Of a stretch of DNA of 55,690 bases, positions 8,349 through 16,504 are shown piece by piece (the first letter of the stretch is position 1; the number at the start of each line of letters is the position of its first letter). The stretch covers positions 1 through 55,690 of the forward strand of contig CAISTY010000148.1 in NCBI GenBank assembly GCA_903888515.1, given 5' to 3'. The notes beneath the pieces were generated by a model. The model was not told where the DNA came from, ran no database searches, and saw nothing but the letters and a program-made list of their open reading frames with translations. The position numbers were made by a program, and so were the translations under genes. The DNA comes from Akkermansiaceae bacterium (GTDB lineage Bacteria; Verrucomicrobiota; Verrucomicrobiia; Verrucomicrobiales; Akkermansiaceae).

Positions 8349-8995
8349 ATTGGATCGCCGCCCGCATGTTTGGCGAAGCGCACGCGGACGACAGGGGAGG
8401 TGTAGCAAGGTCTGGCACGAGAGCAATCGTAAAATGCATGGCGGCAGCGGAATTCTTGCGGGATGCCGCCGGAAGCGGGCTTGTCCGGTGGGGCGGACGC
8501 CGAGCCGGAGCTTGTGGAAGTACGCCATAACTGATGATCGGTGGCCGTGATTCGTGTTCTTGGGGTCTCGCGGTTGCTTGTTTCCAGTCTGGTTTTCGGC
8601 CAACTCCGGAAATCCGGGAACTCGCTGTTAGAAAACCCTAACAGACTATCCTGGCCGTCAACTGCCAGCGGAAGTCCCGTTGGAGGATGAATCTCAGGCG
8701 GGTTGCCTTGCCGCGGTCGGCCGCGCCATGTTCCAAAACGAGTTCGATGTCGTCGGCGCGGCATTCCAGGGTCATACTTGGGAGAGGGAAGCACCGCAAG
8801 AAACCGTTAGAGGCTGGACAACCCGGGTTACGCCCGGCCACCCGCATGCCATCACAGGATGGCCCGGTCGTCACCGTTCAATACGAAGGCCAAGCCCCTG
8901 CGCGGGTGAGTTGCCGTGCGTAAATCGGCCGATCCGCCGCCGCCTGCCCATCAATGCGCATCAATGCGCTTGCCAGCAGGCGTCCGGCGGGTTGA
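8349..8995. other. 647-base stretch without a supported gene
   Basis: All open frames are short or give implausible Arg/Pro-rich translations. The only structure I see is a perfect 7-bp inverted repeat, CTGTTAG at 8625-8631 and CTAACAG at 8638-8644, with a 6-base loop. The stretch separates tRNA-Lys from the M42 peptidase gene and may carry that gene's promoter. Confidence 0.45.
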
Positions 8996-10084
8996 ATGGT
9001 CCGCGTGAAACATGCAGACCGCGAGTTCCTTTTTCGTTTGTTAGAAACCCCCAGTCCCACGGGTTTTGAAATGCCGGGTCAGCAGGTGTGGGCGGAGTGG
9101 ATCGGCAGGCATGCCGCCGCCGTTGCGTGCGACTCCTATGGTTCGACTTGGGCAACGCTGCCGGGCAAGTCGCCGGATATCGTCATGTTAGAGGCGCATG
9201 CCGACGAGATCGGCTACATGATCAAGCACATCGACGAGCACGGGTTTCTGCGGCTTGACCGGGTGGGCGGATCGGACGCGGCGACCGCCCGTGGTCGCCG
9301 GTTGGCGATACTCGGCGACCACGGCACGGTTCCCGGCATCATCGGCAACACCGCGATCCACCTGCGGCGCGACGATCTGAATGCGGAAAAAGCGCCTGCG
9401 GTGCATGACTTGTGGGTTGATGTGGGGGCCGCCAATCCCGCCGAAGTCGCGCAACTCGGGATCCGCGTGGGCCACCCGGCGGTCTATCAGGACGGCCCGA
9501 TGGAACTCGCCAACAAACGGCTCGTCGGCCGCGCCCTGGACAACCGCATCGGCGGCTACATCATCGCCCAGGTGATGAAACGCATAGCCACCGGCAAAAG
9601 GAAACCGGCCTTCACGCTGGTCTGCCTGAACGCCATCCAAGAGGAAATTGGCGGCCACGGCGCTGTGATGGCGACCTATCGGCTCAAGCCCGCTGTCTGC
9701 GTTTGTCTGGACGTCACCCACGCCACCGACACGCCCGGGTTGGAGGCGGCCAAACATGGCAGCGTGAAACTTGGTGGTGGTCCCACCCTCACCCATGGCA
9801 CGGCCAACCACCCGCTGGTGGTCAAGCGTCTGATCGAGTTGGCTGCGGCGCACAAGATCCCGGTCCAGCACGAAGCCAGCAGCCGTTTTACCGGCACCGA
9901 CACCGACAAGATTTTCCGCTCCCGGCAAGGCGTGCCGAGTGCGCTGGTTTCGTTACCGCTGCGTTGCATGCATTCGGTGGTGGAAACCGCGCATCTTGAT
10001 GACATCGCGCATACCATCGAGCTGTTGACTGCGTTCGTGCTCGCGCTTGAGGAGCGGGAAGAGTTCCACCAAACGTTGCACTGA
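8996..10084 (+). CDS. M42-family metallo-aminopeptidase
   Basis: The 362-residue cytosolic enzyme is of the PepA/FrvX/YsdC group. Visible motifs are the metal ligand His68 with Asp70 in EAHADEIG, Asp182 in ALDNRIGG, the catalytic/metal pair Glu216-Glu217 in QEEIGG, an Asp in CLDVTHATD, and the last His in RCMHSVVE. The family uses two zinc or cobalt ions to remove N-terminal residues from peptides, usually as large tetrahedral assemblies. Length and motif order are normal. The L,D-transpeptidase gene follows closely on the same strand. Confidence 0.9.
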   Translation: MVRVKHADREFLFRLLETPSPTGFEMPGQQVWAEWIGRHAAAVACDSYGSTWATLPGKSPDIVMLEAHADEIGYMIKHIDEHGFLRLDRVGGSDAATARGRRLAILGDHGTVPGIIGNTAIHLRRDDLNAEKAPAVHDLWVDVGAANPAEVAQLGIRVGHPAVYQDGPMELANKRLVGRALDNRIGGYIIAQVMKRIATGKRKPAFTLVCLNAIQEEIGGHGAVMATYRLKPAVCVCLDVTHATDTPGLEAAKHGSVKLGGGPTLTHGTANHPLVVKRLIELAAAHKIPVQHEASSRFTGTDTDKIFRSRQGVPSALVSLPLRCMHSVVETAHLDDIAHTIELLTAFVLALEEREEFHQTLH

Positions 10085-10144
10085 TTGATTGATATTTGTG
10101 TTCACTTGACCGGCGGGCGCACCCGGGTCAAGGATGCGCCGCCC

Positions 10145-10777
10145 ATGAAACCTCTGAAATCGCCAATCGTCCGCTGGATGCTTCTCCTAACAGGAGTGAT
10201 CGTGTTAGGCGCCTGTGGCCCGACAGATCCCGAATACTCGGGCTACATGGCCGGGATCGGAGGCCCGCAGCAAGCACACTCGGGCGGTGGTTCCAGCCAT
10301 CCTGCACCCGCCATCCCGGATGATATTTCCTACTGGGATGGCGACGGAACCACGGGAAGTCCCTTGATCAAGATCAATCGCGGACAACAAAAGGCGTACT
10401 TTTACAAAGGCGGGGTACTCGTAGGGGTGTCGCGCATTTCCAGCGGCAACGAGGATCACGCGACACCGCCCGGAAAATACAAGATCAAGGAAAAGGACAA
10501 GGACCACAAATCCACGATTTACGGAGTCTTCAAGGACAAGGCCACCGGCCAAATGCTCAACGACAATGTGGACATCCGCGTGGACAAGATCCCTCCGGGA
10601 GCCGTTTACTATCCGGCGCCAATGCCGAATTTCATGCGCATCACGGGAGGCGTTGGCATGCACACCGGTTACTTGCCCGGCTATGCGGCCTCCCACGGTT
10701 GCATCCGCATGCCCCACCAGATGGCCGAGAAATTCTTTGAAAACGTCGTGCTCGGCACCCCGGTGATCATCGAGTGA
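10145..10777 (+). CDS. L,D-transpeptidase (YkuD domain) lipoprotein
   Basis: From ATG 10145 the product starts MKPLKSPIVRWMLLLTGVIV followed by the lipobox LGAC, so it should be a lipidated envelope protein. A Gly/Ser/His linker follows. The YkuD domain runs from about residue 70 and carries the signature HTGYLPGYAASHGCIRMP, with the catalytic Cys in SHGC. These enzymes form 3-3 peptidoglycan cross-links or attach proteins to the wall. An earlier in-frame start at 10085 would put 20 extra residues before the signal peptide and is unlikely. The gene is followed at once by the heptanucleotide array. Confidence 0.88.
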   Translation: MKPLKSPIVRWMLLLTGVIVLGACGPTDPEYSGYMAGIGGPQQAHSGGGSSHPAPAIPDDISYWDGDGTTGSPLIKINRGQQKAYFYKGGVLVGVSRISSGNEDHATPPGKYKIKEKDKDHKSTIYGVFKDKATGQMLNDNVDIRVDKIPPGAVYYPAPMPNFMRITGGVGMHTGYLPGYAASHGCIRMPHQMAEKFFENVVLGTPVIIE

Positions 10778-10780
10778 GAA

Positions 10781-11213
10781 GATACCAGATACCAGAGACC
10801 AGAGACCAGAGACCAGAGACCAGAGACCAGAGACCAGAGACCAGAGACCAGAGACCAGAGACCAGAGATCAGAGACCAGAGATCAGAGATCGGAGGTCGG
10901 AGGTCGGAGGTCGGAGGTCGGAGGTCAGAGGACAGAGGACAGAGGACAGAGGACAGAGGACAGAGGACAGAGGACAGAGGACAGAGGTCGGAGGACAGAG
11001 GTCAGAGGACAGAGGACAGAGGTCGGAGGTCGGAGGTCGGAGGACAGAGGTCAGAGGACAGAGGACAGAGGACAGAGGACAGAGGTCGGAGGACAGAGGT
11101 CGGAGGTCGGAGGTCGGAGGTCGGAGGACAGAGGACAGAGGTCGGAGGTCGGAGGTCAGAGGACAGAGGTCGGAGGACAGAGGTCAGAGGTCGGAGGTCG
11201 GAGGTCGGAGGAG
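10781..11213. repeat. heptanucleotide tandem repeat array (about 430 bp)
   Basis: The whole stretch is built of 7-base units. The left part is mainly CCAGAGA with some TCAGAGA. The rest is a mixture of TCGGAGG, ACAGAGG and TCAGAGG arranged in short blocks. The unit follows the pattern N-C-(A/G)-G-(A)-G-(A/G). Because seven is not a multiple of three, one frame stays open across the array and gives a 7-residue repeat of the RPETRDQ type. I do not call it a gene. It sits between the convergent ends of the L,D-transpeptidase and cutA genes. Confidence 0.95.
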
Positions 11214-11224
11214 AAGGAGACTTC

Positions 11225-11551
11225 CTAGGCTTCCCGGGTCACTTGAGAGAGCAGCCATGCTTGGTAGGGTTCGGCGATGGCAGTGGGCTTGAGAGCGATG
11301 ATTTCAGGCACATCGTAGGGATGGGCTTGCGCGAGAGCGCGCTCGAACGCGCTGAATGCGGCAGTGCTGGTTTTGAAAATGGCGAGCACTTCGGTGGAGG
11401 ATTCGATCCGCCCCTGCCAGCGGTAAACCGACTCCACGGCCGGAATGAGATTCACGCAAGCCGCGAGTTGCTTTTCCACCAGCGCTGTGCCAATCTGTCG
11501 CGCCAAGGTCGCCTCGGGAAACGTGCAGAACACGACAAGCACCTCGTTCAT
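11225..11551 (-). CDS. cutA: CutA1-type divalent-cation tolerance protein
   Basis: The 108-residue protein starts at ATG 11551 (MNEVLVVFCTFPE). Family marks are ARQIGTALVEKQLAACVNLIP, SVYRWQGRIE, EVLAIFKTS and HPYDVPEIIAL, in the order and spacing of CutA1, a small trimeric ferredoxin-like protein connected with copper and divalent metal tolerance. The length matches the family. The gene is convergent with the L,D-transpeptidase gene across the heptamer array and divergent from the NtrB-like kinase gene (109 bases away). Confidence 0.93.
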   Translation of the reverse strand: MNEVLVVFCTFPEATLARQIGTALVEKQLAACVNLIPAVESVYRWQGRIESSTEVLAIFKTSTAAFSAFERALAQAHPYDVPEIIALKPTAIAEPYQAWLLSQVTREA

Positions 11552-11659
11552 GCCTCTATCTGACCCCTGATTGCCCGGACTGCAAGCGCGAACCCCACGA
11601 AGCGAAGAAGCCGCCAACCGCCACCAACACCTTTCAACCTGCCACCCCGCAAATTTTCC

Positions 11660-12832
11660 GTGAAATCCGGTTTCCTTGAAAAGCTCGTCGCCCGTCTGGA
11701 CCGCGTCGAACACGGTGAGGTCCAACAGATCGTCACCCGTTTGATCCGCGAAAAAGGCTTCCTCGAGAAAGTCTTCGAAGCGTTGCAGGAAGGTGTCATC
11801 ATTCTTGATCCGCAAGGTGTGATCGGATTCGTCAACCATGCGGCCAGCCGGTTTTTCGGGCTCGATCGGGAACAAGCGGCGGGCGAACGCCTGTCATCGC
11901 AGGTGCGGGGACTGGACTGGGAGACCTTGGGCAAGCCAGGTCGCACGATCAGCCGGGATCTGGAAGTGTTCTATCCGGAAAACCGTTTTCTCAATTTCTA
12001 TCTGGCACCCATCAATGACGAGGACAACACCAGCGTGGCGCTTGGTTATGTGATGCTGGTGCGTGATCTCACCCGCACCCGGGCGGAGGCCGCCAAAACG
12101 CTGGAATCCGAGCGCATGAATGCACTCACGCTGCTTGCCGCCGGGGTGGCCCATGAAATTGGCAACCCGCTCAACTCGCTCGATATCCACCTCCAGCTAC
12201 TCGGGCGCAAACTGCGCAAGCTCCGGACCGCCAACCGGAAACCGCTCGAGGAACACCTAGCCACCGCCCGCCTCGAGATCCAGCGGTTAGATACCATTCT
12301 CAAACAATTCCTCCATGCCGTGCGGCCGACCGTGCCCCGCCGAGAACGCCAGGATATTCACACGCTGCTCCATGAAACCCTGCGCTTGCTGGAGCCTGAA
12401 CTGGAATCCCGGAAAATCTCCGTCACGCTCGACCTCGCCGCATCCCTGCCACCCGCCGCCCTCGACCCCGGGCAATTCCAACAGGTGTTCTACAATCTGA
12501 TCCGCAACGCCTATCAGGCACTTCACGGCGAAGACGGCCGCATCACCGTGCATACCCGGATGAACGATTACGAATACGTGATTTCCATCGAGGACAACGG
12601 CACTGGCATCTCACCGGAACACATGGGTGCGATCTTCGAACCTTACCTCACCACCAAATCCTCCGGCTCCGGCCTCGGCTTGCTCATCGTCCGGCGGATC
12701 GTCCGCGAACATGGCGGCGAAATCGCCATCGAAAGCGAGGCCAACCACGGCACCCGCGTCACCATCCACCTGCCGCGGGAGGAGCGCACGGTGAGGCTGT
12801 TAGGTGCTCCCGAACCGGTCATCGAGCTATGA
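11660..12832 (+). CDS. NtrB-like cytosolic PAS histidine kinase
   Basis: A 390-residue protein from GTG 11660 with no membrane segment. Residues about 35-145 form a PAS domain (FEALQEGVIILDPQGVIGFV, then a C-terminal YVMLVRDLT strand). The HisKA box GVAHEIGNPLNSL carries His165. ATPase motifs are NLIRNAYQAL, EDNGTGISPEH and GSGLGLLIV. The sequence resembles the NtrB/AtoS group that partners sigma-54 activators, and just such an activator follows 134 bases downstream. The signal sensed by the PAS domain is unknown. Confidence 0.88.
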   Translation: MKSGFLEKLVARLDRVEHGEVQQIVTRLIREKGFLEKVFEALQEGVIILDPQGVIGFVNHAASRFFGLDREQAAGERLSSQVRGLDWETLGKPGRTISRDLEVFYPENRFLNFYLAPINDEDNTSVALGYVMLVRDLTRTRAEAAKTLESERMNALTLLAAGVAHEIGNPLNSLDIHLQLLGRKLRKLRTANRKPLEEHLATARLEIQRLDTILKQFLHAVRPTVPRRERQDIHTLLHETLRLLEPELESRKISVTLDLAASLPPAALDPGQFQQVFYNLIRNAYQALHGEDGRITVHTRMNDYEYVISIEDNGTGISPEHMGAIFEPYLTTKSSGSGLGLLIVRRIVREHGGEIAIESEANHGTRVTIHLPREERTVRLLGAPEPVIEL

Positions 12833-12837
12833 GCAGA

Positions 12838-12868
12838 AACCAGAGTCCAGAGTCCAGAGTCCAGAATA
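12838..12868. repeat. short heptamer array between kinase and regulator genes
   Basis: About four units of the CCAGAGT type (GTCCAGAGTCCAGAGTCCAG) are closely related to the CCAGAGA units at 10781-11213. The remainder of the 134-base gap contains near-copies of TTTAGAATTT. This is a second location of the same heptamer family. Confidence 0.75.
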
Positions 12869-12966
12869 ATAGACTGAGGCTTTGCCAGTTCTTCTCTTCG
12901 TCTGGTGTCTGGTGTCTTCTCTTCCGTTTCGAATTTAGAATTTAAGATTTAGAATTTTCCATCCCC

Positions 12967-14334
12967 ATGCTTCCGACCCTATTGATAGTTGACGACGAAC
13001 GCTCCACCCGTGATGGCCTGCGCAGCGCACTGGAAGACGAGTTCGAGGTTTACACCGCTGCCGGGACGCGCGAGGCACTGGCGATTTTGCAGAGTGAAGC
13101 GATCCAACTGGTGCTCACCGATCTGCGGTTGGGCGGAGATAGCGGGATGGATTTGCTGGATGCGGCGCTCGCCCTGCCGGATCCGCCGGTGGCCATCATG
13201 ATGACTGCTTACGGCTCGGTCGATACTGCGGTGGAGGCGATGCGGCGCGGTGCCTGGCACTTCGTCACCAAGCCTCTCAACCTCGATGAGGTGGAAATGT
13301 TGCTCAAACGCGCGCTGCGCAGCCGTAATCTCGAAACCGAAAATAAACATCTCGTCCATCAGGTCAAAAAATCCCATCATTTGGATCGTTTGATTGGAAA
13401 ATCGCCGGAGATGCAAAAGGTAGCCGATCACATCCAACAGGTCGCGCCCACTCGTGCCACCATCCTCATCGAAGGAGAAACCGGCACCGGCAAAGAAGTC
13501 GTCGCCCATCTGCTGCACCATCTATCAGGCAGGCCGGCCGCCAAAATGGTGACCGTTCACTGTGCCGCGCTTTCGCCGCAGCTCCTTGAAAGCGAATTGT
13601 TCGGCCACGAAAAGGGTGCTTTCACCGGTGCCTCCCAACGTCGCATCGGTCGTTTCGAACAAGCCGACGGCGGCACGCTGTTTCTGGATGAAATTGGAGA
13701 AATCGACGTCACCACCCAGATCAAGCTGCTGCGCGTCCTGTCCGAGCGCACGCTCGAACGCGTTGGCGGGAACACGCCTATTCCGGTGGATGTCCGCTTG
13801 ATCACCGCCACCCACAAGAACCTGCGCGAATTGGTGGACCGCGGGGATTTTCGGGAGGATTTTTATTACCGGCTTAACGTCGTCAAAGTCGTCATGCCGC
13901 CGCTGCGCGCGCGACGCGAGGACATCGTGCTGCTTGCCAACGCGTTCCTGCAGGAGTTCGCCAAGGAGAACGAACGGCCCGTCAAACCGCTCACCGACGC
14001 GGCCCTGCAACTTCTGCAGTCCTATGGTTGGCCGGGCAATGTTCGCGAACTCCGCACCGCCATCGAACACGGCGTGGTGATGAGCAATGACGCCGTCATC
14101 GACGTCAGGCATCTCCCGCAATTCCTGTCCTCCGGCACGGCTCCGCCGTCCCATTTTTCTCAGCCCTCCAAAAACTCCCTTGATGCAGCGGCGGAATTCA
14201 ACTTGCATGTGCTCGAAGCCAACACCATCCGCGCGGCACTCAACGTCGCCAGGGGAAACCGCACCCACGCGGCGGATCTTCTTGGTATCAGCCGCAGAAC
14301 ACTGCAACGCAAACTCCAGGAACTCGGCCACTGA
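12967..14334 (+). CDS. NtrC-family sigma-54-dependent response regulator
   Basis: The 455-residue protein has three parts. The receiver (1-120) has D9-D10, phospho-acceptor Asp52 in LVLTDLRL and the lysine in FVTKPLN. The AAA+ domain (about 140-375) has Walker A GETGTGKE, the sigma-54 contact loop GAFTGAS and Walker B GGTLFLDEIGEI. A C-terminal Fis-type helix-turn-helix ends THAADLLGISRRTLQRKL. It should activate sigma-54 promoters when phosphorylated by the upstream kinase. Targets cannot be read from the window, although the downstream glycosyltransferase gene begins only 21 bases after the stop. Confidence 0.93.
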   Translation: MLPTLLIVDDERSTRDGLRSALEDEFEVYTAAGTREALAILQSEAIQLVLTDLRLGGDSGMDLLDAALALPDPPVAIMMTAYGSVDTAVEAMRRGAWHFVTKPLNLDEVEMLLKRALRSRNLETENKHLVHQVKKSHHLDRLIGKSPEMQKVADHIQQVAPTRATILIEGETGTGKEVVAHLLHHLSGRPAAKMVTVHCAALSPQLLESELFGHEKGAFTGASQRRIGRFEQADGGTLFLDEIGEIDVTTQIKLLRVLSERTLERVGGNTPIPVDVRLITATHKNLRELVDRGDFREDFYYRLNVVKVVMPPLRARREDIVLLANAFLQEFAKENERPVKPLTDAALQLLQSYGWPGNVRELRTAIEHGVVMSNDAVIDVRHLPQFLSSGTAPPSHFSQPSKNSLDAAAEFNLHVLEANTIRAALNVARGNRTHAADLLGISRRTLQRKLQELGH

Positions 14335-14355
14335 ATTCACCCGTCACATTGTCCC

Positions 14356-16170
14356 ATGAAACAATCATTCTCACATTTCGATATTGGCATCCTGATTCGT
14401 CGGAGTCTGTTTTTTCTGATTCTGATCATCCTCACCTTGGGAAATATCTTCACCCTGTTCCGCGGGCTGAATGCCCCGCAGGCAATGGATCAGGCGCAAA
14501 TCGCCCGCGAAATCGCCCGCGGCAATGGCTTCACCACCAAAATGATCCGCCCGGTCGCTTACTATCAGGCGGAAAAAAAGGAAAAACATTCGGTGGCGCT
14601 GATCGGCTTTCAGGACACCTACCATTCGCCGCTCAATCCGCTGCTCAATGCCGCCGTCCTCAAACTCATCGGCGCGGATGATTCGGCATCCTGGCAAATG
14701 AACGATAACGAGATGGTGTATCCGCTCGATCGGATCATCGCCACGGTATGTACCTTGTTTTTCCTGATGGCCATCGGGGTGAACTACCTGCTGATCTCGC
14801 GGATATTCGACGCCAAAATCGCCGGTGTGGCGGCGATTCTGATGCTGTTTTGCGAATCTTTCTGGAACTATTCGCTCAGTGGATTGCCTCAAATGCTGAT
14901 GTTGCTGCTGTTTTCCTGCGGCATCTATTTCGTCTATCGCGCCGTGGAAGCCGCAGCGGAAGGCCGCCTCGCCATGACCCCGGCGATCATCGCCGGGGTC
15001 TTCTTCACCCTGCTCGCCCTGACCCACTGGATGACGGTATGGATCGCCCTGGGTTACATTGTCTTCGCGGCGATCGCCTTCCGCCCGCGCGGCATGGTCG
15101 GCATCATGGTGCTGGGACTATTGTTGCTCGCCGCGATCGGCCCGGTGCTGCGCAACCAAGGGATCACGGGCACCCCTTTTGGCACGGCATTCCTCACCCT
15201 CTACAACGGCCTCGGCAATGCTTCAGAGGATAACGTCATGCGCATTATCGATCTGGAAGCAGAACCCCTCGTGACCGACGGATTGATCGCGAAAATCCTC
15301 CGCAACACCCTGCTTCAGGCCACCCATATCATTCCTTTCCTCGGCGGAATTGTAGTGGCTCCGTTGTTTTTCATCTCCCTGCTCCACCCTTTCAAGCGCG
15401 CTGCGATCGCCACCTTCCGCTGGGCCATCCTCTTGATGTGGATCACCACCGCCTTCGGACTGGCATTCTTCGGCATCACCACCGCAGCACTCGATCCGAA
15501 CCAACTCCACATGCTCTTCGCCCCCATCATGACGGCCTATGGTCTGGCCTTCATCTCCATCCTCTGGAGCCGCCTCGATTTCGTCGCTTCCACTCCGGAG
15601 CTGCGCAACGTCCACCATTTCCTGATCATCGGAGTTTGCGCCCTGCCGCTGGTGCTCGCCCTGCCACAGAAAGTGCGCACAGGCATGCAACTGCGCGACC
15701 GCGGCGGTTTCCCCAACTGGCCGCCTTACTACGCCCCGGCCCTGAATCGGCAACTCAAAGGATATGTCCCCGAAAAACAAATCGTTGTTTCCGACCAACC
15801 GTGGGCCGTCGCATGGTATGCCGACCGCGTGTGCATCTGGCTGCCTCCCACCCGCGAAGGGTTTCAAAAACTCGAGACCCTCGCCTACGATCTCCAAACC
15901 CCCATCGCCGGCATCCTGATCACCCCATCCTCGCACGGTTCCGGTAACATTGCCGAAGTGGCTAACCGTTATAAGGACTTTACCGCGCTGGTGCTTGACG
16001 GCCGGGTGCTGCTCGCCACCTACCCACCGGGTTTTACCATTTGCGACAAAAGCGCCAGGATCCAGGAAATCGCCAAACGCTACGTCTATCGGCAAGATTT
16101 GGTGGGCATGGACATGGTGTATTACAGCGAAAAACCCACCCGCACGACGAACCGCAGCTCTAACGAATAA
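14356..16170 (+). CDS. GT-C type (family 39/ArnT-like) membrane glycosyltransferase
   Basis: This is a 604-residue integral membrane protein with an N-terminal anchor (residues about 13-35) followed by AMDQAQIAREIARGNGFTT. That segment is the first periplasmic loop of GT-C enzymes with its acidic residue. About ten further hydrophobic helices follow, then a soluble C-terminal domain from about residue 440 (YVPEKQIVVSDQPWAVAWY). Such enzymes transfer sugars from polyprenyl-phosphate donors to proteins or lipids on the outer face of the inner membrane. Acceptor unknown. It may be co-transcribed with the upstream NtrC-type regulator and with xseB 4 bases downstream. Confidence 0.75.
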   Translation: MKQSFSHFDIGILIRRSLFFLILIILTLGNIFTLFRGLNAPQAMDQAQIAREIARGNGFTTKMIRPVAYYQAEKKEKHSVALIGFQDTYHSPLNPLLNAAVLKLIGADDSASWQMNDNEMVYPLDRIIATVCTLFFLMAIGVNYLLISRIFDAKIAGVAAILMLFCESFWNYSLSGLPQMLMLLLFSCGIYFVYRAVEAAAEGRLAMTPAIIAGVFFTLLALTHWMTVWIALGYIVFAAIAFRPRGMVGIMVLGLLLLAAIGPVLRNQGITGTPFGTAFLTLYNGLGNASEDNVMRIIDLEAEPLVTDGLIAKILRNTLLQATHIIPFLGGIVVAPLFFISLLHPFKRAAIATFRWAILLMWITTAFGLAFFGITTAALDPNQLHMLFAPIMTAYGLAFISILWSRLDFVASTPELRNVHHFLIIGVCALPLVLALPQKVRTGMQLRDRGGFPNWPPYYAPALNRQLKGYVPEKQIVVSDQPWAVAWYADRVCIWLPPTREGFQKLETLAYDLQTPIAGILITPSSHGSGNIAEVANRYKDFTALVLDGRVLLATYPPGFTICDKSARIQEIAKRYVYRQDLVGMDMVYYSEKPTRTTNRSSNE

Positions 16171-16174
16171 TCCC

Positions 16175-16504
16175 ATGGCACGCCGCAAATCCAACATTGA
16201 AGAAGACCTCGCCGCCACTTCCTTCGAGGATGCCTTGGCCGGACTCGAATCGATCGTCGAAGCCATGGAACACGAACAACTTCCGTTGGAGGAACTCGTG
16301 GCCTACTACGAAAAAGGTTCGGCGCTGCTCCACCGCTGCGAATCGCTCCTCCAGTCCGCCCGCGCCCGCATTGAGTTGATCACGCTGCGCAACCAGCAGG
16401 AAATCGAACCTGAAACCAGAACTGGCGAAACTCCTGAGCTACCCCTAACGTCCGCCCCGCCGGACGCCTCCGACGACGATGACCATGACATCCGCCTTTT
16501 CTGA
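16175..16504 (+). CDS. xseB: exodeoxyribonuclease VII small subunit
   Basis: The 109-residue protein from ATG 16175 contains SFEDALAGLESIVEAMEHEQ, then LPLEELVAYYEKGSALLHRC, the helical-hairpin core of XseB. An acidic tail (DDDDHDIRLF) follows. It associates in several copies with XseA to degrade single-stranded DNA. xseA is not in the window. The 3' end overlaps dxs by 26 bases. The xseB-dxs pairing is common in bacteria and suggests translational coupling. Confidence 0.92.
   Translation: MARRKSNIEEDLAATSFEDALAGLESIVEAMEHEQLPLEELVAYYEKGSALLHRCESLLQSARARIELITLRNQQEIEPETRTGETPELPLTSAPPDASDDDDHDIRLF

Noticed and set aside
10781..11213. CRISPR array
   Set aside because: Repeats are contiguous 7-base units with no spacers, and no cas gene is visible anywhere in the window.
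10774..11292. Open frame of 172 codons with a 7-residue RPETRDQ-type repeat
   Set aside because: It is an arithmetic consequence of a 7-base tandem repeat without stop codons. There is no start context, no non-repeat domain, and the frame runs into the end of cutA on the other strand.
15223..16266. Minus-strand frame (347 codons) opposite the glycosyltransferase
   Set aside because: Antisense shadow. The plus strand carries a coherent membrane protein followed by xseB with matching family motifs.
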